From Nocardia speluncae NBRC 108251 (lineage in GTDB: Bacteria; Actinomycetota; Actinomycetes; Mycobacteriales; Mycobacteriaceae): a stretch of DNA of 64,000 bases. Below, piece by piece: positions 8,818 to 17,616 of the stretch (position 1 is its first letter; each line of letters begins with the position of its first letter). Under the pieces are notes generated by a model. It ran no database searches and was not told where the DNA came from. It saw nothing but the letters and a program-made list of their open reading frames with translations. Location of the stretch: assembly GCF_001613245.1 (NCBI RefSeq), contig NZ_BDBZ01000002.1, positions 372,001 to 436,000 of the forward strand, read 5' to 3'. Made by a program: the position numbers and the translations under genes.

Positions 8818-9414
8818 ATGCACCCGCCCCCTGCTGCGCGACCACTGCGCGCCGACGCCGAACGCACCGTGCGCGCCATCCTCGACGCCGCCGAACGCGT
8901 CCTCGGCCAGAATCCGAACGCGACGCTGGAGCAGATCGCCGAGGCAGCAGGAGTCGCGCGAACCACCGTGCACCGCCGATTCGCCAGCCGCGAGGACCTC
9001 ATCCGGGTCATGGCGATCGAGGCGTGGCGACGGATGGACGCGGCCGTCGACGCCGCGCGCCCGCACACCGCACCGCCACTGGTGGCGCTGCACCAGGCCA
9101 CTGCCAACGTCATCGCGATCAAACACGGTGCCGCGTACGCCCTTGACCGCGTGGGCCCTGCAGAGGGCGAGGTAGCCGAAATACGGGCCGCCGTGTTCGG
9201 CAAATGCGACGCCGCTTTCCGCCGGGCCCGAGCCGAGGGAGTCCTCCCGGCCGAAGCGAACCTGGAATGGGTCCGGCGCGTCTACCTGGCACTCATCACC
9301 GAAACGGTCCACGGCGACACCGGGCCCGAAACCTCGGCCGATCCGGACACTCTCGCCCGCCGGGTAATCGATACCTTGCTGCACGGGGTAGCCGGTCCGT
9401 CCCGGGAACACTGA
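8818..9414 (+). CDS. TetR/AcrR-family transcriptional regulator
   Basis: A 198-residue regulator. The N-terminal helix-turn-helix reads AILDAAERVLGQNPNATLEQIAEAAGVARTTVHRRFASREDL, a good TetR DNA-binding domain. The C-terminal half is helical and would bind the ligand. The start ATG follows GAGAGGAG at a proper distance. It is divergent from the SDR, with the palindrome at 8738-8761 between them. The ligand is not predictable. Confidence 0.92.
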   Translation: MHPPPAARPLRADAERTVRAILDAAERVLGQNPNATLEQIAEAAGVARTTVHRRFASREDLIRVMAIEAWRRMDAAVDAARPHTAPPLVALHQATANVIAIKHGAAYALDRVGPAEGEVAEIRAAVFGKCDAAFRRARAEGVLPAEANLEWVRRVYLALITETVHGDTGPETSADPDTLARRVIDTLLHGVAGPSREH

Positions 9415-9655
9415 CCGCGGTCGAGCCCACCGATCGAGCTCCCCGACATCGCCCCCCGAAAGTGGGCCCGGTAGCCGCGGGTACGAGGTGCGGGGCCGGG
9501 CCGGCATCACACGACCGGCCGGGGAGCCCTCCGGGCCGTGCAGCGGCGCGAGCCCGCCCGGGATCGCAATTTCTCCCGGCGCGGTCGTGATACCGACGTT
9601 CCATCGAGCAGACACCGGGAATGCTCCCCGGTTGGGTAAGTTGGGCGGAGTGAAC

Positions 9656-11206
9656 ATGGCGACGTCCACCGAACCCGGCGGGCAATCTTGCGGGCACGAT
9701 ATCGATCCCGAATTCGCGGGCCTGCCGTTGCAGAGTCTGGCCGATGCGGCACTGTCCGCGGCCCGCGCGGCAGGTGCGGAACACGCCGATCTGCGGGTGC
9801 ACCGACTGTGTACGCAGTCGATCAGATTGCGGGACGGCCGGGTGGAGGCGCTGACGGATACCGTGGAACTGGGGTTCGCGGTACGAGTAATCGTGGACGG
9901 CACCTGGGGTTTCTCCTCGCACGCGGTGTTGAATCCGGAAACCGCCGCCCAGGTCGCTCGTTCCGCAGTGGCCGTTGCGACGAGTCTGCGGGCGCTGAAC
10001 CGGGAGCGGGTCGCGTTGGCGGACGAACCCCGCTATGGCAACGCGCAGTGGGTCTCGGCGTACGAGATCGACCCCTTCACCATCCCCGCTACCGACAAAG
10101 TAGCCCTGCTACAGGATTATTCGGGGCGTTTGTCGGCCGCCGACGGGGTCGATCACGTCACGGCGACCCTGCTGCAAGTCAAGGAACAGACCTACTACGC
10201 CGACACCGCGGGCTCGGCGATCATCCAGCAGCGGGTGCGCCTGGAGCCCGGATTGGAAGCGGTCACGGTCGATACCGCGTCCGGCGCGTTCGAGACCATG
10301 CGGACGCTGGCGCCGCCGGTCGGACGGGGCTGGGAATACGTCACCGGCGCGGACGGTGTGTGGGATTGGAATACGGAGCTGGGCCGGATCCCGGAATGGC
10401 TGGCCGAGAAGGTGAAGGCCCCGAGCGTGGTTCCGGGACCGACCGACCTGGTGATCGACCCCACCAATCTGTGGCTCACCATCCACGAATCCATCGGTCA
10501 CGCCACCGAATACGACCGCGCCATCGGTTACGAATCCGCCTACGCCGGCACCTCGTTCGCTACCCCCGACCTACTCGGCACACTGCAATACGGGACGCCG
10601 ATCATGCACGTCACCGCCGACCGGATGCAGCGGCACGGTCTGGCGTCCGTCGGCTACGACGACGAGGGGGTGGCCGGTCAGCGCTGGGATCTGGTCCGCG
10701 ACGGCGTGCTGGTGGGCTATCAGCTCGATCGCGCGTTCGCGCCCCGCCTGGGTTTGGAGCGGTCCAATGGCTGCTCCTATGCCGATTCCCCGCATCATGT
10801 GCCTATCCAGCGGATGGCGAATGTGTCCTTGCAGCCGGACCCGGAGCGCGACACCAGCACTCGAGAACTGATCTCACGGGTCGCCGACGGTATCTACATA
10901 GTGGGTGATAAGAGCTGGTCGATCGATATGCAGCGCTACAACTTCCAGTTCACCGGCCAGCGGTTCTTCCGGATCCGCAACGGCGAACTGGACGGGCAGC
11001 TTCGCGATGTGGCCTACCAGGCCACCACCACGGATTTCTGGGGTTCGATGGAGGCGGTCGGCGGCCCCTCGACCTGGCAGCTGGGCGGCGCGTTCAACTG
11101 CGGTAAAGCGCAACCGGGACAGGTGGCGGCTGTCAGTCACGGCTGCCCCTCGGTCCTGGTGCGCGGTGTGAATGTGCTCAACACGCGGACGGAGGCAGGG
11201 CAATGA
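9656..11206 (+). CDS. tldD: TldD metalloprotease subunit
   Basis: The catalytic subunit (516 residues) of the TldD/TldE heterodimeric zinc protease, which in E. coli matures microcin B17 and degrades the CcdA antitoxin. The metal-binding motif HESIGHATEYD is at about residue 277, a variant of the family's HEAxGHxxE. The C-terminal region has the usual YNFQFTGQRFFRIRNG and a C-terminal Cys/His-rich turn. The start is ATG 9656 behind GGGCGGAG, with a GTG two codons upstream as alternative. It overlaps tldE by 4 nt, so subunit synthesis is coupled. Confidence 0.93.
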   Translation: MATSTEPGGQSCGHDIDPEFAGLPLQSLADAALSAARAAGAEHADLRVHRLCTQSIRLRDGRVEALTDTVELGFAVRVIVDGTWGFSSHAVLNPETAAQVARSAVAVATSLRALNRERVALADEPRYGNAQWVSAYEIDPFTIPATDKVALLQDYSGRLSAADGVDHVTATLLQVKEQTYYADTAGSAIIQQRVRLEPGLEAVTVDTASGAFETMRTLAPPVGRGWEYVTGADGVWDWNTELGRIPEWLAEKVKAPSVVPGPTDLVIDPTNLWLTIHESIGHATEYDRAIGYESAYAGTSFATPDLLGTLQYGTPIMHVTADRMQRHGLASVGYDDEGVAGQRWDLVRDGVLVGYQLDRAFAPRLGLERSNGCSYADSPHHVPIQRMANVSLQPDPERDTSTRELISRVADGIYIVGDKSWSIDMQRYNFQFTGQRFFRIRNGELDGQLRDVAYQATTTDFWGSMEAVGGPSTWQLGGAFNCGKAQPGQVAAVSHGCPSVLVRGVNVLNTRTEAGQ

Positions 11207-12603
11207 CGGTACTGACCGGCGCAGGGGTTCTGCCCGCGAACGCGGTGGTCGAGCGGGCACTCGGGTTGTCCCGGGCCGACGAGGCAATGGTGATCGTCAC
11301 CGACGAAGCCGAGGCGTCGTTGCGCTGGGCCGGTAATTCCATGACCACCAACGGTACTTCGGTGGCGCGGCGCTGGTCGGTGATCTCGGTGCTGCGCGAC
11401 GGGCCGCGGTCGGCGCGGGTCGGCAGTGTGGCCTCCACCAGCGTGGATCCCGCCGATATCGAGGCCGTGGTGCGGGCCAGCGAAGACGCCGCCGCGGCCG
11501 CCGAACCTGCCCGTGACGCGATGCCGCTGCTCAACGCGCAGGGTACGGCGCCGGATTGGGAGCAATCCGGCGGCGGCACCGGTATCGAGGTGTTCTCCGG
11601 CCTGGCGGCCGATCTGTCCACCGGATTCGACGGCGCTGATCGACTCTACGGTTTCGCGCACCACCAGGTGCACACCACCTGGCTCGGCACCTCCACCGGT
11701 GTCCGCCGCCGCTACACCCAGCCCACCGGGTCGGTGGAGATCAACGGTAAACGCGGCGCAGGTGCGCGACCGGCCAGCGCCTGGGTGGGCGCCGGAACCA
11801 CCGATTTCCGCGATGTGGACACCCCCGGCCTGCTCACCGAGCTGTCCCGGCGACTCGACTGGTCGGCGCGGCGGGTGGAACTGCCGGCCGGTCGCTACGA
11901 AACCCTGCTGCCGCCGTCGGCCGTCGCCGATCTGCTGATCTGTATGTACTGGTCGATGGAGGGCCGCGGCGCGCACGAGGGCCATACGGCGTTCGCCGCT
12001 CCGGGCGGTACGCGAATCGGGGAGAAACTCACCGATATCCCGCTGACTCTCGCCTCCGACCCCGCCGCGCCCGGCCTCGAATGTCTCCCGTTCGTAGCCA
12101 CCCAGGCGTCCTCGGAAACGGTTTCGGTCTTCGACAACGGTATGGCCGCGCAGCGGGCCGACTGGTTGCGCGACGGCGCGATCGCCGATCTCGTGTATCC
12201 GCGCGCGACTGCCGCCGACTACGGCACCTCCCCCACCGTCCCGGTACAGAATCTGGTGCTCACGGGCGGTTCAGCGGCGAGCCTCGACGAGATGATCGCC
12301 CGCACCGAACGCGGCCTGCTACTCACCACGCTCTGGTATATCCGCGAGGTCGACCCCACCACCCTGTTGCTCACGGGGCTCACCCGCGACGGGGTGTACC
12401 TGGTAGAGAACGGGGAAGTGACCGCAGCGGTGAACAACTTCCGCTTCAACGAGAGTCCCCTGGGTCTGCTACGCCGGGCCACCGAGGCCGGCGCGACCGA
12501 ACAGACACTTCCTCGCGAATGGAAGGACTGGTTCACCCGAACGGCCATGCCGCCGCTGCGGATCCCGGACTTCCACATGTCCTCGGTGAGCCAGGCCACC
12601 TGA
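11203..12603 (+). CDS. tldE: TldE/PmbA protease subunit
   Basis: The partner subunit (466 residues) of the TldD/TldE protease. It lacks the HExxxH metal motif, as expected for TldE/PmbA, but keeps the family fold: an N-terminal EASLRWAGNSMTTNG strand pattern, GRYETLLPPSAVADLL, and the C-terminal TLWYIREVDPTTLLLTGLTRDGVYLVENGE block. The start ATG overlaps the tldD stop (ATGA). No RiPP precursor-like small gene is visible next to the pair, so its substrate here is unknown. Confidence 0.9.
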   Translation: MTVLTGAGVLPANAVVERALGLSRADEAMVIVTDEAEASLRWAGNSMTTNGTSVARRWSVISVLRDGPRSARVGSVASTSVDPADIEAVVRASEDAAAAAEPARDAMPLLNAQGTAPDWEQSGGGTGIEVFSGLAADLSTGFDGADRLYGFAHHQVHTTWLGTSTGVRRRYTQPTGSVEINGKRGAGARPASAWVGAGTTDFRDVDTPGLLTELSRRLDWSARRVELPAGRYETLLPPSAVADLLICMYWSMEGRGAHEGHTAFAAPGGTRIGEKLTDIPLTLASDPAAPGLECLPFVATQASSETVSVFDNGMAAQRADWLRDGAIADLVYPRATAADYGTSPTVPVQNLVLTGGSAASLDEMIARTERGLLLTTLWYIREVDPTTLLLTGLTRDGVYLVENGEVTAAVNNFRFNESPLGLLRRATEAGATEQTLPREWKDWFTRTAMPPLRIPDFHMSSVSQAT

Positions 12604-12623
12604 TTTCGCCTGTCGCGTTCGGC

Positions 12624-13388
12624 TCAGGCAGTGGTGAGCACCCGCGGCCCGTCCGGGGTGATCGCGATGGTGTGTTCGGAATGCGCGGTGCGTGAGCCGT
12701 CCGCCGAGCGGATGGTCCAGCCGTCGGGGTCGGTGACGATCCGGTCGGTGGTTTTCGCGAACCACGGTTCGATCGCGATGGTCAGCCCGGGTTTCAACCG
12801 GAAGCCGCGGCCCGCCCGGCCGTGGTTGGCGATGTGCGGGTCTTCGTGCATGGTGCGGCCGAGTCCGTGACCGCCGAACTCGGTGTTCACGGGGTAGCCG
12901 TGGGAGCGCGCGACGGCGGAGATCGCCGCCGAGATATCGCCGATCCGGTTCCCGGGCTGCGCCGCTTCGATCGCGGCCGCGAGGGCCTCCTCGGTGGCTC
13001 CCACCAGGCGCTGGTCCTCCGGGACGGGTGTGCCGACGATGACGGTGGTGGCGGCGTCGGCTACCCAGCCGTCGATACCGACCGCCAGGTCCATGGTCAG
13101 CACATCGCCGTCGCGCAGCGCGTAGTCGAATGGCAGCCCGTGCAGGACGGCGTCATTGACCGACAGACAAACCGTATTGCGGAACGGCCCACGCCCGAAC
13201 GACGGCGCGTAATCCCAGTAGCACGATTGCGCACCCCGTTCCCGGATTCTTTCCCGGACAATTTTTTCCAGCTCGAGCAGGTTCATCCCCACCGTGGCCT
13301 TTTCTCGCAGTTCGGCCAGGGCCTGCGCGACGAATACGCCGGTCACCCGCATCCGCTCGATCTCCTCGGGCGTTTTCAGTTCCACCAT
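12624..13388 (-). CDS. map: Type I methionine aminopeptidase
   Basis: Removes the initiator Met from nascent proteins. It has 254 residues, without the N-terminal SH3-binding extension of longer actinobacterial MetAPs. The five metal ligands are all present: D100 (VLTMDLAV), D111 (GWVADAATT), H174 (GGHGLGRTMHEDPH), E207 (AIEPWF) and E238 (AHSEHTIAI), plus H83. ATG 13388 is chosen because a GGAGG lies 6 nt upstream. An ATG 12 nt earlier contains that GGAGG and is unlikely. Unusually for a housekeeping enzyme, it faces a small XRE regulator over paired palindromes, which suggests a regulated, perhaps secondary, MetAP. Confidence 0.93.
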   Translation of the reverse strand: MVELKTPEEIERMRVTGVFVAQALAELREKATVGMNLLELEKIVRERIRERGAQSCYWDYAPSFGRGPFRNTVCLSVNDAVLHGLPFDYALRDGDVLTMDLAVGIDGWVADAATTVIVGTPVPEDQRLVGATEEALAAAIEAAQPGNRIGDISAAISAVARSHGYPVNTEFGGHGLGRTMHEDPHIANHGRAGRGFRLKPGLTIAIEPWFAKTTDRIVTDPDGWTIRSADGSRTAHSEHTIAITPDGPRVLTTA

Positions 13389-13408
13389 CACAACCTCCAT
13401 CAGTTACC

Positions 13409-13445
13409 GGTATTTCAATACCAACTCTTGCGGTACTTTAATACC
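13409..13445. promoter_or_regulatory. Paired palindromic operators between map and XRE gene
   Basis: GGTATTTCAATACC (13409-13422, perfect 6-bp arms) and GGTACTTTAATACC (13432-13445, one mismatch) are 14-bp dyads whose centres lie 23 bp apart, about two helical turns. They fill the divergent spacer between the methionine aminopeptidase and the XRE-type regulator, and likely serve as its operator. Confidence 0.7.
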
Positions 13446-13463
13446 ACTTCTAAGCTGAGGTCC

Positions 13464-13727
13464 ATGGTCCGCCTCCCCCTGACCCCCGCCCAGATCGAAG
13501 CCGGTCGCCGCCTCGGCCTCCGGATCCGGGCCGCCCGCGCCGACCGCGACCTCGGCGAGGTCGCCCGCGCTGCCGGCATCTCCCCGGAAACCTTGCGCAA
13601 AATCGAAACCGGCCGCCTGCCCTCCCCCAGCTTCGGCACGGTGGTCTCGCTGAGCCGGGCACTACAACTCCCGCTCGACGAGCTCGCCGAGATCTGGACC
13701 ATCGACAAACTCGCCGAATCGGCCTGA
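13464..13727 (+). CDS. Small XRE-family regulator
   Basis: An 87-residue protein made almost entirely of one XRE/Cro helix-turn-helix: RRLGLRIRAARADRDLGEVARAAGISPETLRKIETGRLPSPSFGTVVSLSRAL (residues ~14-65), with a short acidic tail. It has no ligand domain. ATG 13464 starts 18 nt after the second palindrome, so the gene has little or no leader. It probably represses itself and map through 13409-13445. The spacing supports this, but binding is inferred. Confidence 0.85.
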   Translation: MVRLPLTPAQIEAGRRLGLRIRAARADRDLGEVARAAGISPETLRKIETGRLPSPSFGTVVSLSRALQLPLDELAEIWTIDKLAESA

Positions 13728-13843
13728 CCGATTCCGGATATCGATCCCCACCACAGGCCGGGCATAGGCGAGAAAACCCGGGCCCGCCGCCGACTGGGTA
13801 GGGGTGGCCGAACCACATCGCCACGCCGGTACACGGGAAGGCT

Positions 13844-14779
13844 TCAGCCGACCCGGAATGCCCGCCGGTAGGCGCCGGGAGTGGTGCCGACGTGGGCACG
13901 GAAGCGGCGGCGCAGATTGACGGCCGAGGCGAGCCCGACGCGGACAGCTATCACCTCAACCGGGAGATCGGTTTCCTCGAGCAGTCTGCGAGCCTCGACG
14001 ACCCGGCGCGCCAGCAGCCATGCACCCGGGCTGGTACCCAGCCGGTCGGCGAAGCGCCGGGCCAGGGTTCGCTGCGAAACACTGAGATATGACGCCATAT
14101 CACCTACCGACAGCGGTGACCCCAGCCGTGCAGCAACCCATTCGAGGAGGCCGTCGAGCGCATCCCCGGGCTGTTGTGGTGGTGCGTACTGCGCCTGGCC
14201 GCCCTCTCGATGCGGTGGCATCACCATATGCCGCGCGAGGAGCGCCGCGTGCGCGGCGCCGTGGTCCTTCCGGACGAGGTGCAGACACAGGTCGATACCC
14301 GCACCTGCCCCCGCACTGGTGGCGATATCGCCATGGTCTACGTAGAGCACATCCGGCTCCACCCGTACCAGCGGGAACTCACGTGCGAGCTGCGCGGTGC
14401 GAGCCCAGTGGGTGGTGGCCGACCGGCCGTCCAGCAGCCCCGTCCGGGCCAGCGCGAACACTCCGGAGCAGATCGTCACCAGCCGTGCACCCCGATCGTG
14501 TGCCCGCACCAGTGCACGTCGCACCGGCGCGGACAGCGGCGCCTCCACCGGGGACCACCCGGGGATGAGCACGGTATCGGCACGGGTGAGCGCTCCCAGG
14601 CCCCGGTCCACCGATATCGCATATCCGGCCGTTGTCGGCACCTGACCGGGGAGTTCCGTGCAGACCTCGAATTCGTAGTACTGCGGCACCCCTTCCCGGA
14701 AGGTGCCGAAAACCTCCACGGCGCAGCCGAGTTCGAAAGTCGACTGCACCGGCCGCACCAAGGCCACCACACGATGCAT
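13844..14779 (-). CDS. GlxA-family regulator (DJ-1/PfpI + AraC HTH)
   Basis: A 311-residue transcriptional activator. Residues ~1-185 are a DJ-1/PfpI-like domain (VVALVRPVQSTFELGCAVEVF..., with VTICSGVFALARTGLLDGRSATTHW around the Cys elbow). Residues ~215-311 are an AraC helix-turn-helix pair (LSVSQRTLARRFADRLGTSPGAWLLARRV and LASAVNLRRRFRAHVGTTPGAYRRAF). Starvation- or nitrogen-compound-responsive activators often have this architecture. It is divergent from the cupin gene. A short dyad GTGTC-N6-GACAC lies in the spacer at 14799-14814 and may be its site. Confidence 0.9.
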   Translation of the reverse strand: MHRVVALVRPVQSTFELGCAVEVFGTFREGVPQYYEFEVCTELPGQVPTTAGYAISVDRGLGALTRADTVLIPGWSPVEAPLSAPVRRALVRAHDRGARLVTICSGVFALARTGLLDGRSATTHWARTAQLAREFPLVRVEPDVLYVDHGDIATSAGAGAGIDLCLHLVRKDHGAAHAALLARHMVMPPHREGGQAQYAPPQQPGDALDGLLEWVAARLGSPLSVGDMASYLSVSQRTLARRFADRLGTSPGAWLLARRVVEARRLLEETDLPVEVIAVRVGLASAVNLRRRFRAHVGTTPGAYRRAFRVG

Positions 14780-14850
14780 GGCAGAAAAGTACCCGATGGT
14801 GTCACTCCGGACACTTTCCGCGCTCCGCCGAGCGCGGCACTGTGGACCCC

Positions 14851-15186
14851 ATGCACTCCGAGATCCTCACCCAGCCCGGCTACACGTCATCTGCCGTCAC
14901 CGAAGCCCCGGCGCGTGAACTGTTCCCCGGAATCCGGCAACGCCCGCTGTGGCGCGGGCCATCCGGCGCCCACGCCCAGGTGCTGGAGATGGACCCGGGC
15001 ACGTCGTGGCCGCACCGCGATATCCACGAACCCGGCCCCGAAGAGGTCTACGTGGTCGCGGGCACGTTCAACGACGGCGCCCGTGATTACCCGGCGGGCA
15101 CTTTCCTGCACGCACCCGCCGGGTCGTGGCACGTACCGGCCACCACCACCGGCTGCACACTGTTCGTTTTCTACCCCGAGGGTTAG
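14851..15186 (+). CDS. Cupin-domain protein
   Basis: A single-domain cupin of 111 residues. The first cupin motif is present as WPHRDIHEPGPEEVYVVAGTFND (His, His, Glu metal ligands) and the second as HAPAGSWHVPATTTGC (His), consistent with the ChrR/acetylacetone-dioxygenase-like cupin_7 group. It is cytoplasmic. It lies divergent to the GlxA-type regulator with only 71 nt between, which makes it the likely target. The enzyme activity, if any, cannot be named. Confidence 0.8.
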   Translation: MHSEILTQPGYTSSAVTEAPARELFPGIRQRPLWRGPSGAHAQVLEMDPGTSWPHRDIHEPGPEEVYVVAGTFNDGARDYPAGTFLHAPAGSWHVPATTTGCTLFVFYPEG

Positions 15187-15312
15187 CCCGGAACCGCACC
15201 CCGGCGCGGGACACCTTTCGGCACGGACGGCATCGAGGCATCGCAGGGACCGATCGGCTCGATGAAAACTATCGCGACCGCATCCGGTGCCGCAGGCCGA
15301 GGTGAAGCCCGC

Positions 15313-16140
15313 TTACAGCGACCCGCCCGCGTCGACCATCTGGGTGGTTCCGGTGACATAGCGGGCAGCGTCGGAGACCAGGTGCAGCACCGTATCGGTG
15401 ATGTCCTGCGGTTCGGCCGCCGCGACCGGGAGGCGGTTGAGGGTGCGGGCCGCCTCCTCGAAATCGGCGCGGGCCGGGTTCTCCAGATCCGGCCGGAAGA
15501 GCCGGTAGGTCGCGTCGTTGAGGATCATCGGGGTGGCGACCGTGGACGGGTGCACCGTGTTCACCCGAATACTGTGCGGGGCCACCTCTTTGGCCAGCAC
15601 CTTCATCAACATCACCAGGCCGGCTTTGGAGGCCGAATAGTGCGCGGTGTTCTCGTTGGCGTGGACCGCTGCCAGCGAACTGGTGATCACGACCGAACCG
15701 CCGCGGCCGCCGTCGATCACGTGCGGGACCGCGGCCTTCAGTGTTTTCCAGACCCCGGTGAGGTTGATATCGATCATGTCCTGCCAGATCTCTTCGCTCA
15801 TTTCGAGCGTCGGGGCAGGACTGGAGATACCTGCGTTGGCGACCACGATATCGAGGCGCCCGAAGGTGTTCACCCCCTCGGAAACCGCGGCCGCGAGGGC
15901 GGTGTAATCGCGGACATCGACATCGCGGGCGACGATCCGACGGCCGGTGGCCTCGACCAAGCGGGCCGTCTCGGCCAGATCGTCGGCGTCGGCGAGTGGA
16001 TAGGGAACAGTGTCGACTTTCGCAGTGGTATCCACGGCGATGATATCGGCGCCCTCCTGCGCCAAACCCACTGCATGACTGCGGCCTTGACCGCGTCCTG
16101 CGCCGGTGATGAATGCGACCTTGCCGTCCAGTTTGCCCAT
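15313..16140 (-). CDS. Mycofactocin-type SDR oxidoreductase
   Basis: An SDR of 275 residues belonging to the subfamily that usually carries non-exchangeable NAD and depends on mycofactocin (TIGR03971-like). The start is GKVAFITGAGRGQGRSHAVGLAQEGADIIAVDT, with the characteristic GQGRSHA loop. It has a long insert after the second strand, the catalytic TSSLAAV, YSASK, and VHPSTVATPM. Such enzymes oxidise alcohols such as carveol or other hydrophobic substrates. It is divergent from the P450 at 16372, so the two may act on the same compound. That link is inference from position only. Confidence 0.85.
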   Translation of the reverse strand: MGKLDGKVAFITGAGRGQGRSHAVGLAQEGADIIAVDTTAKVDTVPYPLADADDLAETARLVEATGRRIVARDVDVRDYTALAAAVSEGVNTFGRLDIVVANAGISSPAPTLEMSEEIWQDMIDINLTGVWKTLKAAVPHVIDGGRGGSVVITSSLAAVHANENTAHYSASKAGLVMLMKVLAKEVAPHSIRVNTVHPSTVATPMILNDATYRLFRPDLENPARADFEEAARTLNRLPVAAAEPQDITDTVLHLVSDAARYVTGTTQMVDAGGSL

Positions 16141-16371
16141 GAACTACTCCCGATCCGCAGTGGGTGGTCCGCCGCCCGGCGCACCAGCGAGAATATGGCA
16201 CAAACTGCCAAAGGTCGACCGCCGAATCGACCAGGGGAACGTTGGTCCGGACCGATGACCGGACATGTCCTATGATCTCGGTAACCCGCAGCGCCGCGGT
16301 AAGGCCCGATCCCACCAGGACCGACGACTCGTTTCCTATGCCGTTGTCCGCAGACCTGCCTGGAGCAAGCC

Positions 16372-17610
16372 ATGACCACCCCGCCGGACGCCGGGCGTGC
16401 GCACAACACACCTGGACGAGGCGTCGAAATGCGCTTCCCGCTGTACACCGCCGAGTTCGCCGCCCACCCGCACCGCGCCTACCGCGAAATGCGCGAACAC
16501 TACGGATCGCTGGTACCGGTGGAGCTGGCCCCCGGAGTCCCCGCGACCCTGGTCATCGGATATCGCAGCGCATTGCGGATTCTCAACGATCCCGAGCGTT
16601 TCCCCTCCGACCCCCGCGTCTGGGAGAAAACGATCCCCGCAGACTGCCCCATACTACCGGTCCTCCAGTGGCGGCCGAACGCCCCGCGTAGCGCCGGCGC
16701 CGCGCACAGCCGGTATCGCCGAGCGGCCACCGCGGCCCTCGACGGAGTCGACCTGCACGCCTCGCGCCGCACCGTGGAACAGTTCGCGGTCCCGCTGATC
16801 AACAAATTCTGTTCGGCCGGTTCGGCCGATCTGGTTCGTGAGTATGCGTTCCCACTCACCTTCGAGGTCATCAACGCGATGCTCGGCTGCCCGCCGGAGA
16901 TCAGTGAGCGCGCCGCCGCCGCGACCGCCGCCATCTTCGACGGTATCGATGCCGACGCGGGCAACCGGATGTTCGGCGAGGCAGTTGCCGACCTCGTGGC
17001 GTTCAAACGCGCGATGCCGGGTGACGACATCACCACCCGCCTACTGAACGACTCCGCCCGGTTCGACGAAGAGGAGATGGTGCATCAGGTGCTGGCACTC
17101 TACGGCGTCGGTATGGGGCCTATGCAGAGTCTGATCATCAACGCGTTGAGTCTCATGCTGACCGATGACCGTTTCGCCGACGAAATGCTCGGCGGCGCCG
17201 TGTCGACCCGTGACGCCCTCGACGATGTGCTGTTCGACGATCCGCCGCTCCCCAACGCCAGCGTCACCTATCCCCGCCAGCCGGTCCTGGTCGGCGATAC
17301 CTGGCTGCCCGCGCATCAGCCTGTAGTGATCAGCCTCGCCGGCTGCAACAACGACCCGGAGATCCGCGCCGGCAACCACACCGGAAACCGCGCACACCTG
17401 GCCTGGGGCGCCGGCCCGCACACCTGCCCAGCCCAGCACACGGCGTACGTGGTCGCCCAGGAGGCCATCGATCAGCTACTCGATGCCCTGCCCGAACTCG
17501 AACTGGCGATCGCCACCGGCGAACTGACCTGGCGCCCCGGCCCGCTGCACCGCACCCTTTCCGCCCTGCCCGTGACCTTCCCGCCCGCACCGCCACTGCA
17601 CATTCCCTGA
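16372..17610 (+). CDS. CYP157-like cytochrome P450 lacking the ExxR motif
   Basis: A P450 of 412 residues. The heme loop is WGAGPHTCPAQ with the thiolate Cys at 352 and Trp replacing the usual Phe. The K-helix position, which should read ExxR, reads D-V-L-F (285-288) before DPPLPNASVTYP. The I-helix reads YGVGMGPMQ, with no AGxDT acid-alcohol pair. All three oddities, and the VELAPGVPATLV...FPSDPRVW opening, recall the Streptomyces CYP157 group, which lacks ExxR and is tied to conservon (cvn) operons. No cvnA-D genes are visible nearby. The product may still bind heme, but ordinary monooxygenase activity is doubtful. Confidence 0.85.
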   Translation: MTTPPDAGRAHNTPGRGVEMRFPLYTAEFAAHPHRAYREMREHYGSLVPVELAPGVPATLVIGYRSALRILNDPERFPSDPRVWEKTIPADCPILPVLQWRPNAPRSAGAAHSRYRRAATAALDGVDLHASRRTVEQFAVPLINKFCSAGSADLVREYAFPLTFEVINAMLGCPPEISERAAAATAAIFDGIDADAGNRMFGEAVADLVAFKRAMPGDDITTRLLNDSARFDEEEMVHQVLALYGVGMGPMQSLIINALSLMLTDDRFADEMLGGAVSTRDALDDVLFDDPPLPNASVTYPRQPVLVGDTWLPAHQPVVISLAGCNNDPEIRAGNHTGNRAHLAWGAGPHTCPAQHTAYVVAQEAIDQLLDALPELELAIATGELTWRPGPLHRTLSALPVTFPPAPPLHIP

Positions 17611-17616
17611 GTTCTC

